A DNA stretch of 64,000 bases from Choristoneura fumiferana. Taxonomy: Eukaryota > Arthropoda > Insecta > Lepidoptera > Tortricidae. A model generated the notes under the pieces. The model searched no databases. It was given only the letters and a program-made list of their open reading frames with translations, and was not told the origin of the DNA. Of the stretch, positions 11,039 to 20,715 are shown piece after piece (positions within the stretch are counted from its first letter, which is position 1; every line of letters begins with the position of its first letter). The position numbers and the translations under genes are program-made. The DNA lies in the NCBI RefSeq assembly GCF_025370935.1, contig NC_133478.1:13435574-13499573 (forward strand), given 5' to 3'.

Positions 11039-11149
11039 AGGCGAGGCGATCCAGTGATCACAGTCTAATAAAAGAAAATAACTGGTCACAATGGCTTAAT
11101 TATGTTTCAAATTTTTTTAATTCATATAAAGTGGCCACTGTATCGCCTC
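11029..11149 (+). promoter_or_regulatory. -1 ribosomal frameshift signal (slippery site plus long-range stem)
   Basis: A_AAA_AAC at 11029-11035 is in the gag frame, immediately followed by the TGA stop (11036-11038). A -1 slip enters a frame that is open without a stop into protease. After a 7-base spacer, 11043-11061 pairs with 11131-11149 at 17 of 19 positions (16 Watson-Crick, one G-U), enclosing a 69-base AT-rich loop. This is the standard layout of -1 frameshifting: shift heptamer, short spacer, stable stem. The heptamer and frames are directly visible; the function is inferred. Confidence 0.85.
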
Positions 11150-12531
11150 AACCCTCTATTGTAGACTCGCGACCTTTTGTAAAGGTATCTATTAACGGAC
11201 TAGAGGTATCGGCTCTGCTCGACTCTGGTTCCGCTGTTACTATTATAGGTAACAATTTTCACAATAGATTACTTGAAAGGGGACATCAACTACTAATCGA
11301 CGACTCTGTGCGTGTAACAGCCGCGGGCGGCCAACATCTAGATAGTGTAGGATATTTCGACCTGGACTTGACCTTTGAGTCTATAACTCACACTGTAAGG
11401 TCATATGTAGTTCCGGGAATCCTCACTTCGCTCATTCTAGGTGTTGACTTCTGGCGCACCTTTAAAGTTTGCCCCAAATACTTGTATAGTATTGGGGTAA
11501 GCGAATGCGCCATCAAGCACACAGAGCAAGTCGAGGGTTCCCAAACTCTTATGTCCTATAGTCACTTAACTGAGTCTCAACGCGTCCAGGCAGATAACAT
11601 CATAAGCCAATTTAACAGCATTTCTTACGAACGGATAGGTTTAGGTCGAACTTCGTTAATAACACACAATATAGATACCGGCGACACTGAGCCGATACGC
11701 CAAAGATTTTACCGCATGTCTCCTGAGAAACTTAGAATTATTAACGAACAGGTCGACGAAATGCTACAGCTTGACGTAATCGAACCTTGTGAAAGCGCTT
11801 GGTCATCGCCAGTACTTTTAGTAAACAAAAAGAACGGCAAGCCTAGATTTTGTTTAGACAGTAGAAAACTTAACTCAGTAACTAAAAAGGACGCATATAG
11901 CTTACCGTACATTTCGGAAATTTTAGATAACCTTAGAGATGCTAAGTTCCTTACTAGCATCGACCTTTCTAAAGCTTTTTGGCAGATACCCATTAATCAG
12001 CGGGATAAAACGAAAACAGCGTTTTTCGTACCGTCAAGGGGCACTTTTTGTTTTAAAACTATGGCTTTTGGCCTAACTAACGCGCCGGCTACACAGCAAC
12101 GTTTAGTCGATAGTTTGTTCGGCCCCGAATTTGAAATGAAAGTTTTCTGTTACCTCGACGATATAGTCTGTGTTAGTAATTCATTCGAGGACCACGTGAC
12201 ATTACTTCTGCGCGTCCTAACTAAATTAAAAACAGCTGGTCTAACTATCAACTTTGAGAAAACTCAGTTCTTCAGGGACAGTCTCAAATACTTAGGTTAC
12301 GTTGTAGACGCTCAAGGGCTGCGTACAGACCCAGAAAAAGTAAATGCAATCGTAAACTATCCTAGACCAACTTCAAAAAAAGAGGTAAAACGTTTTCTGG
12401 GTACCGCCTCTTGGTACCGCCGTTTCGTTCCCAACTTTAGTACTCTGGCAGGGCCCTTAAATATTTTAACTTCTAATAAAAAGAAAGCCCCCCATTTCAG
12501 TGGACGCCAGAGGCCGAACAGGCATTTTTAA
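11035..12531 (+). CDS. pol: Pol N-terminal part: protease and reverse transcriptase
   Basis: This frame is reached from gag by the -1 shift; no ATG is needed and none lies near its start. The aspartic protease active site is D-S-G at 11221-11229 in an ALLDSGSAVTIIG context. Reverse transcriptase follows: WSSPVLLVNKKNGKPRFCLD (about 11800-11860), the first catalytic aspartate in SIDLSKAFWQ (codon 11962-11964), and the YLDD catalytic box at 12151-12162. The connection region KRFLGTASWYRRF lies near 12390-12425. The frame stops at 12531, 38 bases after a six-C run where coding similarity passes to the third frame. The protease and RT residues that can be checked are intact, so the damage affects only the downstream domains. 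Confidence 0.92.
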   Translation: MKARRSSDHSLIKENNWSQWLNYVSNFFNSYKVATVSPQPSIVDSRPFVKVSINGLEVSALLDSGSAVTIIGNNFHNRLLERGHQLLIDDSVRVTAAGGQHLDSVGYFDLDLTFESITHTVRSYVVPGILTSLILGVDFWRTFKVCPKYLYSIGVSECAIKHTEQVEGSQTLMSYSHLTESQRVQADNIISQFNSISYERIGLGRTSLITHNIDTGDTEPIRQRFYRMSPEKLRIINEQVDEMLQLDVIEPCESAWSSPVLLVNKKNGKPRFCLDSRKLNSVTKKDAYSLPYISEILDNLRDAKFLTSIDLSKAFWQIPINQRDKTKTAFFVPSRGTFCFKTMAFGLTNAPATQQRLVDSLFGPEFEMKVFCYLDDIVCVSNSFEDHVTLLLRVLTKLKTAGLTINFEKTQFFRDSLKYLGYVVDAQGLRTDPEKVNAIVNYPRPTSKKEVKRFLGTASWYRRFVPNFSTLAGPLNILTSNKKKAPHFSGRQRPNRHF

Positions 12532-14231
12532 AACTTAAAGCCTGCCTTGTAACAACTCCGGTTCTTTCTTGTCCCAACTTTGATTTACCGTTCGAAGTAC
12601 ACACTGACGCTAGTGACTATGGCGTCGGCGGTATGTTATGTCAAAATATAAACGGCCAGGAGCACCCGGTCGCTTATATGAGTAGGTCATTAACAGGCTG
12701 TGAAAAGAATTATAGTGTAACTGAACGGGAAACCTTAGCCGTACTAGTAGCCTTAGAACACTGGCGCTGTTACTTGGAAAACGGAAAAACATTCAAAGTT
12801 TATACCGACCATTCATCCTTGAAATGGTTCCTTTCTCTTAATAACCCAACCGGACGCCTAGCCCGTTGGGGCGTAAGATTGTCTTCTTTCGATTTTGAGA
12901 TTTTACATCGTCGCGGCAAAGATAACGTAATACCTGATTCGTTATCAAGATCCGTGCCGGTGTCGGCAATAACTATTGCTAACTCGTATCTCAATTCGCA
13001 AGACAAATGGTACTTAGACTTGTATAATAGCTGTGTAAACACACCGCAAGGTTTCCCCAATTATAAAATTGTAAACAATTCCTTATATAGACTTACTAAG
13101 TCAGATACTAGGTTTAACAATGAGTTCGCGTGGAAAGAGGTTGTGCCAGCGGAATTACGCGAACAAATTATAAAAGAAAATCATGCAGAACCAACAGCCG
13201 GACACTTAGGCGTTTTCAAAACCTATCACCGTATAGCACTCAAATACTTTTGGGTAGGCATGTATAGAGACGTATCAAAGTTCGTTTCCTCTTGCGACAC
13301 TTGCATCGCTTATAAACATCCTACGCACGCGACACTAGGTGAAATGGGAAGGCCTAAACAGTGCTCGAGGCCCTTTCAAGCCCTAGCCTTGGACTTCGTC
13401 GGTCCATTGCCCACTAGTCGTAAACAAAATAGTTACTTGCTCGTGGTTACTTGTATTTTCTCAAAATATTGTTTCTTATTTCCGGTTCGTAACGCAACTG
13501 CGGCAATCGTAGTCAAACATTTAGAAGATTCCATTTTCTTAGTTCACGGAATACCGCAAACCATTTACATGGATAATGCGTCACAACTAATTAGCCGCGA
13601 ACTAAAAACATTTCTCAATAAATACAAGGTGCCTAACCAATTTTTAATAGCAAAGTACAGTCCACATATTAATAATACGGAACGCTACAATAAAACTATT
13701 ATATCCTGCGTCTCCACCTTTGTTAACGACGACCATAGGACTTGGGACGTCAACATACCTAAAGTACAATTCGCTATAAATAATTCTGTGAACGAGGTAA
13801 CCGGTTATACTCCTTCCTTCCTTGTTTACGGCAGAGAGTTAGTGACTTGTGGTTCACACTTCGTTGATAACGATTTGGGGAATGAAATACTTTTTCTACC
13901 TCGCGATATTTACGCACAAAACATGGGTTTCTTGACCCATATATTTGATAAAGTTCAACACTCACTTTATAACGCACATCAAAAAAACATTGCGCGTTAC
14001 AACTTACGCCGAAAACCGGCTGAATTTAATGTGGGAGACTTGGTCTGGAAGCGCACGTATTTCTTAAGTGATAAGTCTAAATACTTTAGCAAAAAACTTG
14101 CACCAAAGTTCGTTAAGTGTAAAATAACTAAAAAAAGATCTCCACTCGTTTTCGAACTACAGGATCTTTCTGGTAACGATTTAGGTGCATGGCATATTAA
14201 AGATTTAAAATTAACACCGGGCGGCAGGTAG
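12494..14231 (+). CDS. pol: Pol C-terminal part: RNase H and integrase, out of frame
   Basis: It continues the same polyprotein in another frame, open from 12480. RNase H: HTDAS with the first catalytic aspartate at 12606-12608, then TERETLAV and VYTDHSSLKW. Integrase: HHCC zinc domain at about 13180-13310 (H-X6-H and CDTC), then catalytic D at 13392, D at 13572 (YMDN) and E at 13680, giving DD35E. A GPY/F-like C-terminal module (LAPKFVKCKI...) is present and there is no chromodomain. All catalytic residues survive, so the only lesion is the frame change at 12488-12493. This could be a real mutation or a homopolymer base-call error. No known family uses programmed shifting at this position. 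Confidence 0.9.
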
Positions 14232-14994
14232 CGTCTGCGCACATTAAATAAATAATGCATTACTTGCTTCCTTATCAATGTAGGTACTAATTACATAATG
14301 CATCTGGACGGGCGATCAGCTGTCGCGCGCCGTCACATCAGTCTCCATTTAGCACCGGCGAATGCGCACGCGTGTTAATTTAATTTTTGTCTTATCACAC
14401 TCCCTTATCACTTAGACGCACGGTTCTATTTATAGAATCAAGTCATTTTAGCGCGCCGCCTCCGCGCGGACGTATAATAGCTGCACCTTTTGCACTATTA
14501 TTTCTTTAAATCTTATAGCGCGTACATATTACTTGGTACACGCTAAACTAGTATAATCATTTGTCGCGGTCCGCCACTCATTATTATAATATTAATTGAT
14601 CTGTCCTTAAGCCTTTACCCGAGAACTTGCAACTCGTTAAAAAGTATTTTAAAATTTGAATTACGGAACCCGTGCGGTTGGTAACACGTAAAATATGCCC
14701 TTAGCCTCTGTAATTCAAAACTCTAATGATTGGAACGGATGGTAATTTCAATCACAGATTTAATTAATGTCTATAATTATATTTTTATGAATGCATACAA
14801 CGTCCACCTTCCATTAACACATTTTATTCCTTTGACATAAGGGTCAACAAGCCTCTGTTGTTGTTTGACCCGCCATGAGAGTAGAAGTATGATCATAGTA
14901 TGAGAGACGACGTATGTAAGCGTTATGTCATAGTGTATTTTTTTTATCGAAATTTGCTATGAGGCTCAAATTTCTTTTGGAGGGACGGGCGTAC
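14232..14994 (+). other. 3' noncoding region of the LTR element
   Basis: About 760 bases between integrase and the 3' LTR. No env-like open frame exists here. It contains several GCGCG-rich segments (about 14310-14520) and a small hairpin with GGGTCAA / TTGACCC arms (14841-14871). It ends in the polypurine tract. Confidence 0.7.
14979..14985 (+). promoter_or_regulatory. Polypurine tract
   Basis: GGAGGGA, nine bases before the 3' LTR, in a G-rich stretch that extends to the LTR. It is the expected primer for plus-strand DNA synthesis. Confidence 0.65.
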
Positions 14995-16525
14995 TGTCAC
15001 AATGCACATAGGCGATCGCTGACATCTTAGTTAGCTCAGTGTAAGCTAGATGGCGCTTTCCTCAATAAGGGATCTCTGAGCAGAATGGCGGACGAACTCT
15101 AGAGGTCGCCACCGTAGTTTTCTCTTGACTCATTTATTTACGTAATAATATGTATTTAATATTTATTTATTATTTACTTATTTATTTTATAAAAGTAGGC
15201 ATTTTATTACACTCATTTACTACACGAGTTTGTACGACTAAATATATCTATAACCAACTCACCCTTGACCGTTTTTGTCGGCCAAGGGGGGTGCTGTCGA
15301 TCAGCTGTGACCGGGGGAATTCTAACTGTAATATTCTCGCCCTTAAAAGCTGAAGCACAGCTGTAAAACACACATTCAACAGCTCAGACTACACTAAACA
15401 GCTCTCTCGAAAGCTCCATACGCCCAGACTTGGTAAGTTCTCCGATATTTAACTCTTGTGTTTTTCTGTGTATTTTATTATAATTATTTTCTTTATAATT
15501 TAACTTGTGTAATTGAACTGAAGGCTTCCCCTGGCCAGGGAATCTTTTATTTCAAACATTTCTTATACTTAATATTTTAACACTTGTTAATTTCTCTCAT
15601 CCGTTGTTATAAACTCAGAACTATGTTAATGCTTATTACTTTTATGCAACGGATGCGTACCGGTGTTAAAATAAATTCAAACTCAGCTAAGTAACGTTTA
15701 ATTTCAAATGTAATCCTCTAACGGTTATTTAGTGAACTGTTGTATTTCAAATTTTAACGGTCACTTAGGCTATTTATTTTTACCTTTTGTTTTCTAAAAA
15801 TAATTATATAAAACTAGAATCACTTTCCTTTGCCTGCCTGTAACTCCGTATGATTGTCCTTGCCACTCACTGCAATTCAGCTCACCCTAAGAGTTGGGGC
15901 ATCGCTGCAGAGGAGTGACTGGCAAACAATCTAGCACTGGACCACAACTGACACCACCTAATTTACAGGGCACCTTCGTACGGCTTACAAACCTTTGTAC
16001 GGCTTACAACCTTCGTACAACTTTCAAAGCTCCGTTCGGCTACAATTCTCACGGCTCAGGCGGCTCCTTTAACCTGACACTAAGCCCTGACGGCCTTAAC
16101 TTCCGGAGTACTGCACATCCTTCCTGGCTCGTCCAAGACCCTGATCGCTCCTGCGTGGAACACTTGTCCAGGCTGCTCGTCCTGCCGCCCTAAGGCCCTT
16201 TTGACCTCGGCACCGACGACCACTCAGCTGGACCAGGCCCCCTGCTGTGGCCAGCCTCTTCGCTCCGGGTTCTTCTCTCCGACTCCAGGGAAGTGTAGGC
16301 CAGTGAGACCGAATAATCAGAACCACCTCTCAATAAAATCTCTTGAACTCACTACCTGAGATTCTCGTAATACTTTTACTTTTAATTTTGTCAAATTAGG
16401 CCTGTTATTTTTTGTGTTCAATTTTTAATTAAAAATTGTTAAAAAGTCTTATTGTTTTACTCAAAGAATAACTTACTAGGCCTCCTTTAAGGTCAAACCT
16501 CCCCTCAAGAGGTCTGCCCTTGACA
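14995..16525 (+). repeat. 3' LTR
   Basis: 1531 bp, matching the 5' LTR with 5 substitutions and 5 one-base indels, all easily located (for example GAACTC against GAATTC near its start). AATAAA is at 16332-16337 and the donor-like GTAAGT near 15432. Confidence 0.95.
16332..16337 (+). terminator. Polyadenylation signal of the LTR element
   Basis: AATAAA in the 3' LTR, at the same place as in the 5' LTR. Confidence 0.65.
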
Positions 16526-16529
16526 AGTG
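16526..16529. repeat. 3' target-site duplication (AGTG)
   Basis: Direct repeat of 6860-6863. Together with the copy B empty site it fixes the element's ends to the base. Confidence 0.93.
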
Positions 16530-16744
16530 TAAAGAATTCAAGAGAAGTTCTAACTGAGGACGGATGAAAATGATACGGTATTGTTTGCAATTTGATCCTT
16601 CTTTAACCGAGTTTAAATTTGAATGTAATTACAATCTGATTTTACACACCATTTAATTACACGCGATAATGACAATATGCTAAACACATTTATATGTAGT
16701 TTGTCGCACTAGCTAGATTTAAAAAATGCTAAAGTATAATGTTT

Positions 16745-17051
16745 TTAAATATCATCATCATCATCAGCCCGAAGACGTCCACTGCTGGACAAAGGCCTCC
16801 CCCTTAGAACGCCACAATGAACGACAACTTGCCACTTGCATCCACCGGTTTTCCCGCTACTCTCACGATGTCGTCAGTCCACCTGGTGGGAGGCCTGCCA
16901 ACGCTTCGTCTTCCGGTTCGTGGTCGCCACTCGAGGACTTTTCTCCCCCAACGGTTATCTGTTCTTCGAGCGATGTGGCCTGCCCATTGCCACTTCAATT
17001 TGCATATTTTTCCAGCTATGTCAGTGACTGATGATGAATGATGATGGAGTG
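16745..17051 (-). mobile_element. LINE 3'-end insertion with RT tail, copy A only
   Basis: The minus strand at 16804-16998 encodes KWQWAGHIARRTDNRWGRK and GRPPTRWTDDIVRVAG, the C-terminal tail of a common lepidopteran non-LTR reverse transcriptase. It ends in a TGATGA-type tail (ATC repeats at the left end on the plus strand). ATGTTT is duplicated at 16739-16744 and 17052-17057 and occurs once in copy B (24030-24035). It is a heavily 5'-truncated, recent insertion. Confidence 0.8.
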
Positions 17052-17417
17052 ATGTTTGTACATATAGGTAAAGCTAATTAATACAATAATTAAGCTTGAC
17101 ACCTTCTCTCCGGTAAGCTGTAAAAACCAACATCAACAGTCAGTTCGAAAAAAAAATTAAGCTCGATTTTTCCGTCAGTGTCTGACAAGGCAAAAATTCA
17201 AAGACAAACAGGTTATACATCGAGTACACCCTAATTCTGGAGTCAGTTCAGTTAATCATTTCTGGTCAGAATGACAAGAAATTATCATATAGTCCTCGTA
17301 GACCTCGGACTTAGGGAATGGCCCACATCACCACGCGGCTGGCATCGTGACGTGAAACGGCATGGCGTCTGAGTGCGGTATGTTGCCGCATCGTACGGAG
17401 TAATCGTGGAAAGAACT

Positions 17418-17683
17418 TCATCATCAATCATTATATCAGACGTAGAACGTCCGCTGTTGGAGGTAGGCTCCCTATATACCTCCAGTGCTTCGGTTGGGAA
17501 GCGGTCTGCATCCATCGGGAACCCGCGGCTTTTAACCAGCCCCCTGTACCACAAAGTTACAAGTGCTACAATTCGACAAAATTGTAACATTTTACTATGG
17601 GAAACTTGACATTTGGTCGAATGTAGCAACTTGTACTTTTGTGGTACAGGGGGCAGGTCGTTCGATCCGCGGTCTCCATTCGA
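17418..17683 (-). mobile_element. LINE RT tail fragment, cut by MITE and by the gap
   Basis: The minus strand resembles the tail at 39456-39655 and 41992-42235 (CGTCCGCTGTTGG and GAACCCGCGGCTTT landmarks). It is interrupted by the palindromic MITE at 17540-17653 and ends at the N gap. The uninterrupted version in copy B is 24401-24612. Confidence 0.65.
17540..17653. mobile_element. Palindromic MITE, 114 bp, CAG target duplication
   Basis: Ends CCCCCTGTACCACAAAGTTA and an inverse ending GTGGTACAGGGGG. It is flanked by CAG at 17537-17539 and 17654-17656, whereas copy B has a single CAG at 24520-24522. There is no coding capacity. A 3-bp CAG duplication with poly-C ends does not match a superfamily I can name with confidence. 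Confidence 0.8.
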
Positions 17684-17711
17684 NNNNNNNNNNNNNNNNN
17701 NNNNNNNNNNN
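17684..17711. other. Assembly gap, 28 N
   Basis: A run of N sits exactly where copy A of the duplicated locus breaks off. Sequence after it (17712-18188) is the upstream flank of copy B. The joint is therefore a scaffold join and not read-through sequence. Confidence 0.98.
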
Positions 17712-18188
17712 ATCTATGGTCTAGGTCTTTTACCTAGGTATATCACCAAAAACCATCAACAAAGATTTGTACCTACTTTAGCGTACGTAGACGCATAAAG
17801 TTGATAATTTTGTAAGGTGTGGTAGACGTGGCATACCTACTTAGTTTTTTTTTTTTAAATAAGTTTTTTTTTTAGTTTGAGTAGAGATGCGGTTATGCGT
17901 TATGAGACGAAAATATTTTTTTGAGTCAAGTTGCGGAGATCCATATCAATGAACTACAATTAGGTACCTACTTATTTGCTCACCCGCGACCTTATGATAG
18001 CTACGTTTATGAAGCAAACGTGTGTTCATGTGGCTCATCCAGCTCCACACTGTAAGAACAACAAACCCAATTATGACCACCACCGCAATACACTTACGTT
18101 TCGAACTCAACCAGAGTTCATCCTCAAAGTAATACAACTATTCACTTTGCTGCCAGATGTTACCTTATATTTGACATTCTGCCCTCTT
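17712..18188. other. Upstream flank of copy B
   Basis: Not represented in copy A within the window. About 17931-18140 is a minus-strand copy of the hammerhead-like repeat seen at 54466-54730. No gene is seen. Confidence 0.55.
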
Positions 18189-18458
18189 AAGGCAAAAGGC
18201 GGTATCTCGAAAAAAAATACACGAGTTATTTATACCTACACAAAGTATAGGTAAATAACCCAAAAGTGTTTTTTTTTTCAGATACCACTTTCCTTAGGCG
18301 GAGGACAGCATTGTGGTAATGTAGGTAGGTACTTAAATACTCACATTTACAAACTTACATTGGAAATAACTGATTTTTGTTATAATAAAGGTAACAAAAC
18401 CAGCCGATATGTCATCGAAATCTCCGTCTACGAAACCCCCATGGCGCCCCCCCTACGA

Positions 18459-18482
18459 GGGAGGGGCTAGGGGGGTAGGGGG
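18459..18482 (+). other. Potential G-quadruplex, copy B
   Basis: GGG, GGGG, GGGGGG and GGGGG runs with short loops. This is the copy B counterpart of 270-290. Confidence 0.5.
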
Positions 18483-19109
18483 CAAAGTGTTGTTCGTTGT
18501 AAACGTCCGAAGTGATCACAGTTGGAAATTACACTGAAGATCGATTCGAGCGGTGAAAAACTGGAATGGAGTGCTTTTGGTTCAGTCTTGGTGTTTAATT
18601 TAACATGTGTACAGTCAACATCAAAACTAGCTACATACTTTTGTACCTACTTTGTCGTTTTACAGCAACACCAGTTAATACCATACAAATTTGACAAATG
18701 TGCTAATACGACAAAGTAAAAAAGAGATCCTCTACTTTTGATGCTGACTGTACTTAGAGAGCGGAATTTTTATGGCATTTTAGACCTGTCATAGTGGCTT
18801 CTCACTTACGAGTATCGACTCTACCTAAATGATGTCGATATATTAGAATTTAAATTAGATTGTCGTAAATTTATCATGTTCTGTAGAGCGTTCTTTTTCC
18901 GCATAAAAATTGATAGGTATCTGACTGTAAAAAAATAGTTTTAAAACCGGAAAATATGAAACAAATTCATCTTTTTGTTTTATAGGGACATTAATTGTTG
19001 TTAACATTACAACAGAAGAATTTCCACATAAGTAAAAAAAAAAAAACTGAAATTATTCAATTATAAATTGTTATAATTTGTTGTACATTGAGTGTGTGTG
19101 TGTATCGAT

Positions 19110-19137
19110 ATATGTATGTAGTATGTATGTATGTATG
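19110..19137. repeat. TATG microsatellite
   Basis: An imperfect TATG/GTAT run in the block that is specific to copy B (18722-19415). Confidence 0.7.
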
Positions 19138-20157
19138 TAAACTCTTTATTGTACAAAAGAAAAGAAAATAAACAATACACAATTAACAAACTTTGAGATA
19201 CTTGTAAAAGTGAGTTTATGAGTCAAAAATAGTGGTAGCTACTGTACAATCTTTTAAACAATATAATACATAAAATACAATATAAATGTAATAACCAATA
19301 TACATATTATACATGCGAATATACAAAGGAATGTCCTCAAATGTTTAAGGAGAAGGTGTAAGCCACATATATATCGCCATATGCATATATATTTAGCCAT
19401 AAGTATATATCGGAAGTTCTCACAGTAAGCTTACCTACAGTGTGTTACAGTGTCATAATAAATTTCCTGGTCAAGGAGTGCGACGTCACTGAGTTTTTCT
19501 ACGAAAAGGTTCCACCGTGGGACACGATTCAGTTGGTTCAAGTGTACATCTCATAAAATTATAGGACATGGGGTTTCCTGCAGCGTATCGAAGGCCGCGT
19601 ATCGTGTCGCAGCTCCGATGTAGGTCACGGATTAAGGCTGTCACGATTATACGAATAACCAACGAACTAACGCGACAAACCTATACTTAAACAAAGGTAT
19701 CGGAAAAGCCTGAAATACTCGTATCTGATTGTAAAATCCTGCAAAAACGCTGTAGGATCAATAAGGTCGCGTGTCGATGTGAATTTATTTTCACAGTTTA
19801 GTTTAAATTATAAGTCTGGTTTATATATAAGATATCACAGCTCTATGTACCTTTCTTTGCGGGAAATTGCACGTTTCTCAAGGGAATAGAGATAAAAGGA
19901 TTGTTCGCTTAAACGTTAGTTTCCTTGGGACAACTGGTGAGTAGGTATTTATTTAATGGGATTTGGTTGACTTGTAAATTTGCTTTTAACACACCTTTTA
20001 ATATCATTTATTTGTATCTAAGTAAGTATGCCTTCATTTTTTGTAACAAACAAGGTTGCCAGCTCGTCCTAAATCAGGTTGTTATATTATTAGAGAAGTA
20101 AACGTCATGTATCTTTAAGGAATGGAAAAATTAAAAAGTATAATTCAACCAACATAT

Positions 20158-20715
20158 GCAGGTTCATATAACATTGATTACCTACTACTTACGAGCTTAT
20201 GACCTCAGGAGTGCGTGGTCAAAATCTTTCGGAATCCTCGAGTGCACCCTGTTCATAGAAATGCAAGTTGCAAGGTGCATGTTGAAGTGGCAATGGGCGG
20301 GCTACATCGCTCGAAGAATAGATGGGGGTGAAAAGTCCTCGAGTGGCGACCACGAACTGGAAGACGAAGCGTTGGTACGCCTCCCATTAGATGGACTGAC
20401 GACATCGTGAGAGTTGCGGGCATCGGAGGATGCAAGTGGTGTTTTGTCGTTCTAAACCATGGTTGCTCAACACGAGGCCCGTGGGCCACAGTGTTGCCCG
20501 TAAGCAAATTCTAAATGGCCCTTGTGCTCATCCATTTCGAATTTAGTAAGATGCAGATTGAGCCAATAAATACGTGTTCTAACGGCTCACTAGCAGACCA
20601 CTGCCCGTTAGAGATTTTTGTACCGTCTATTTGGCCCGACTGTCAAAAAATTTGAGCAGCCTTGTTCTTAACTTCTTTGTTCAGCAGTGGACGTCTTCCA
20701 GCTGATGATGATGAT
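20158..20715 (+). mobile_element. Truncated LINE RT tail, copy B
   Basis: Counterpart of 3265-3825, with the KWQWAGYIARR-type tail on the plus strand and the same internal hAT MITE. Confidence 0.7.
20458..20664. mobile_element. hAT-type MITE, copy B
   Basis: Same insertion as 3564-3770, with TTCTAAAC at 20450-20457 and TTCTTAAC at 20665-20672. It predates the duplication. Confidence 0.7.

Larger units (their letters stand above)
6864..16525 (+). mobile_element. Ty3/gypsy-type LTR retrotransposon, 9.66 kb, near-intact
   Basis: Two LTRs (1534 and 1531 bp) flank leader, gag and pol with the domain order protease, reverse transcriptase, RNase H, integrase, which defines the Ty3/gypsy superfamily. 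LTRs begin TGTCA and end TGACA, and the target duplication is AGTG. There is no env, so it is not errantivirus-like. The two LTRs differ by 5 substitutions and 5 one-base indels (about 0.33% substitutions), so the insertion is young. The one clear lesion is a frame change in pol at 12488-12493. The clade within Ty3/gypsy is not assigned. Confidence 0.95.
1..17683. repeat. Duplicated locus, copy A (interrupted by LTR element)
   Basis: Positions 1-531, 2412-6859, 16530-16744, 17058-17536 and 17657-17683 can be followed base by base in 18189-24549. Well-aligned blocks differ by about 0.5-1% by hand count (for example 4 differences in ~620 bases at 4620-5250). Copy A ends at a run of N at the same point at which copy B simply continues. 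It carries three insertions that copy B lacks. It begins before the window. Tandem duplication and false haplotype duplication are both possible; the abrupt end at a gap favours the latter. Confidence 0.85.

Noticed and set aside
11131..11133. GTG as start codon of pol
   Set aside because: Eukaryotic pol would not start here. The frame is open upstream into the gag overlap and is reached by -1 frameshifting.
12800..13060. Minus-strand frames within gag and pol (also 10575, 11709, 12610, 13774, 13997)
   Set aside because: They are shadows of the plus-strand coding sequence.
14232..14994. Possible env gene of the LTR element
   Set aside because: No open frame of useful length on the plus strand, and no splice acceptor with a following signal peptide or fusion motif.
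17613..17798. 61-codon frame across the gap
   Set aside because: It runs through the N block, so it is not real sequence.
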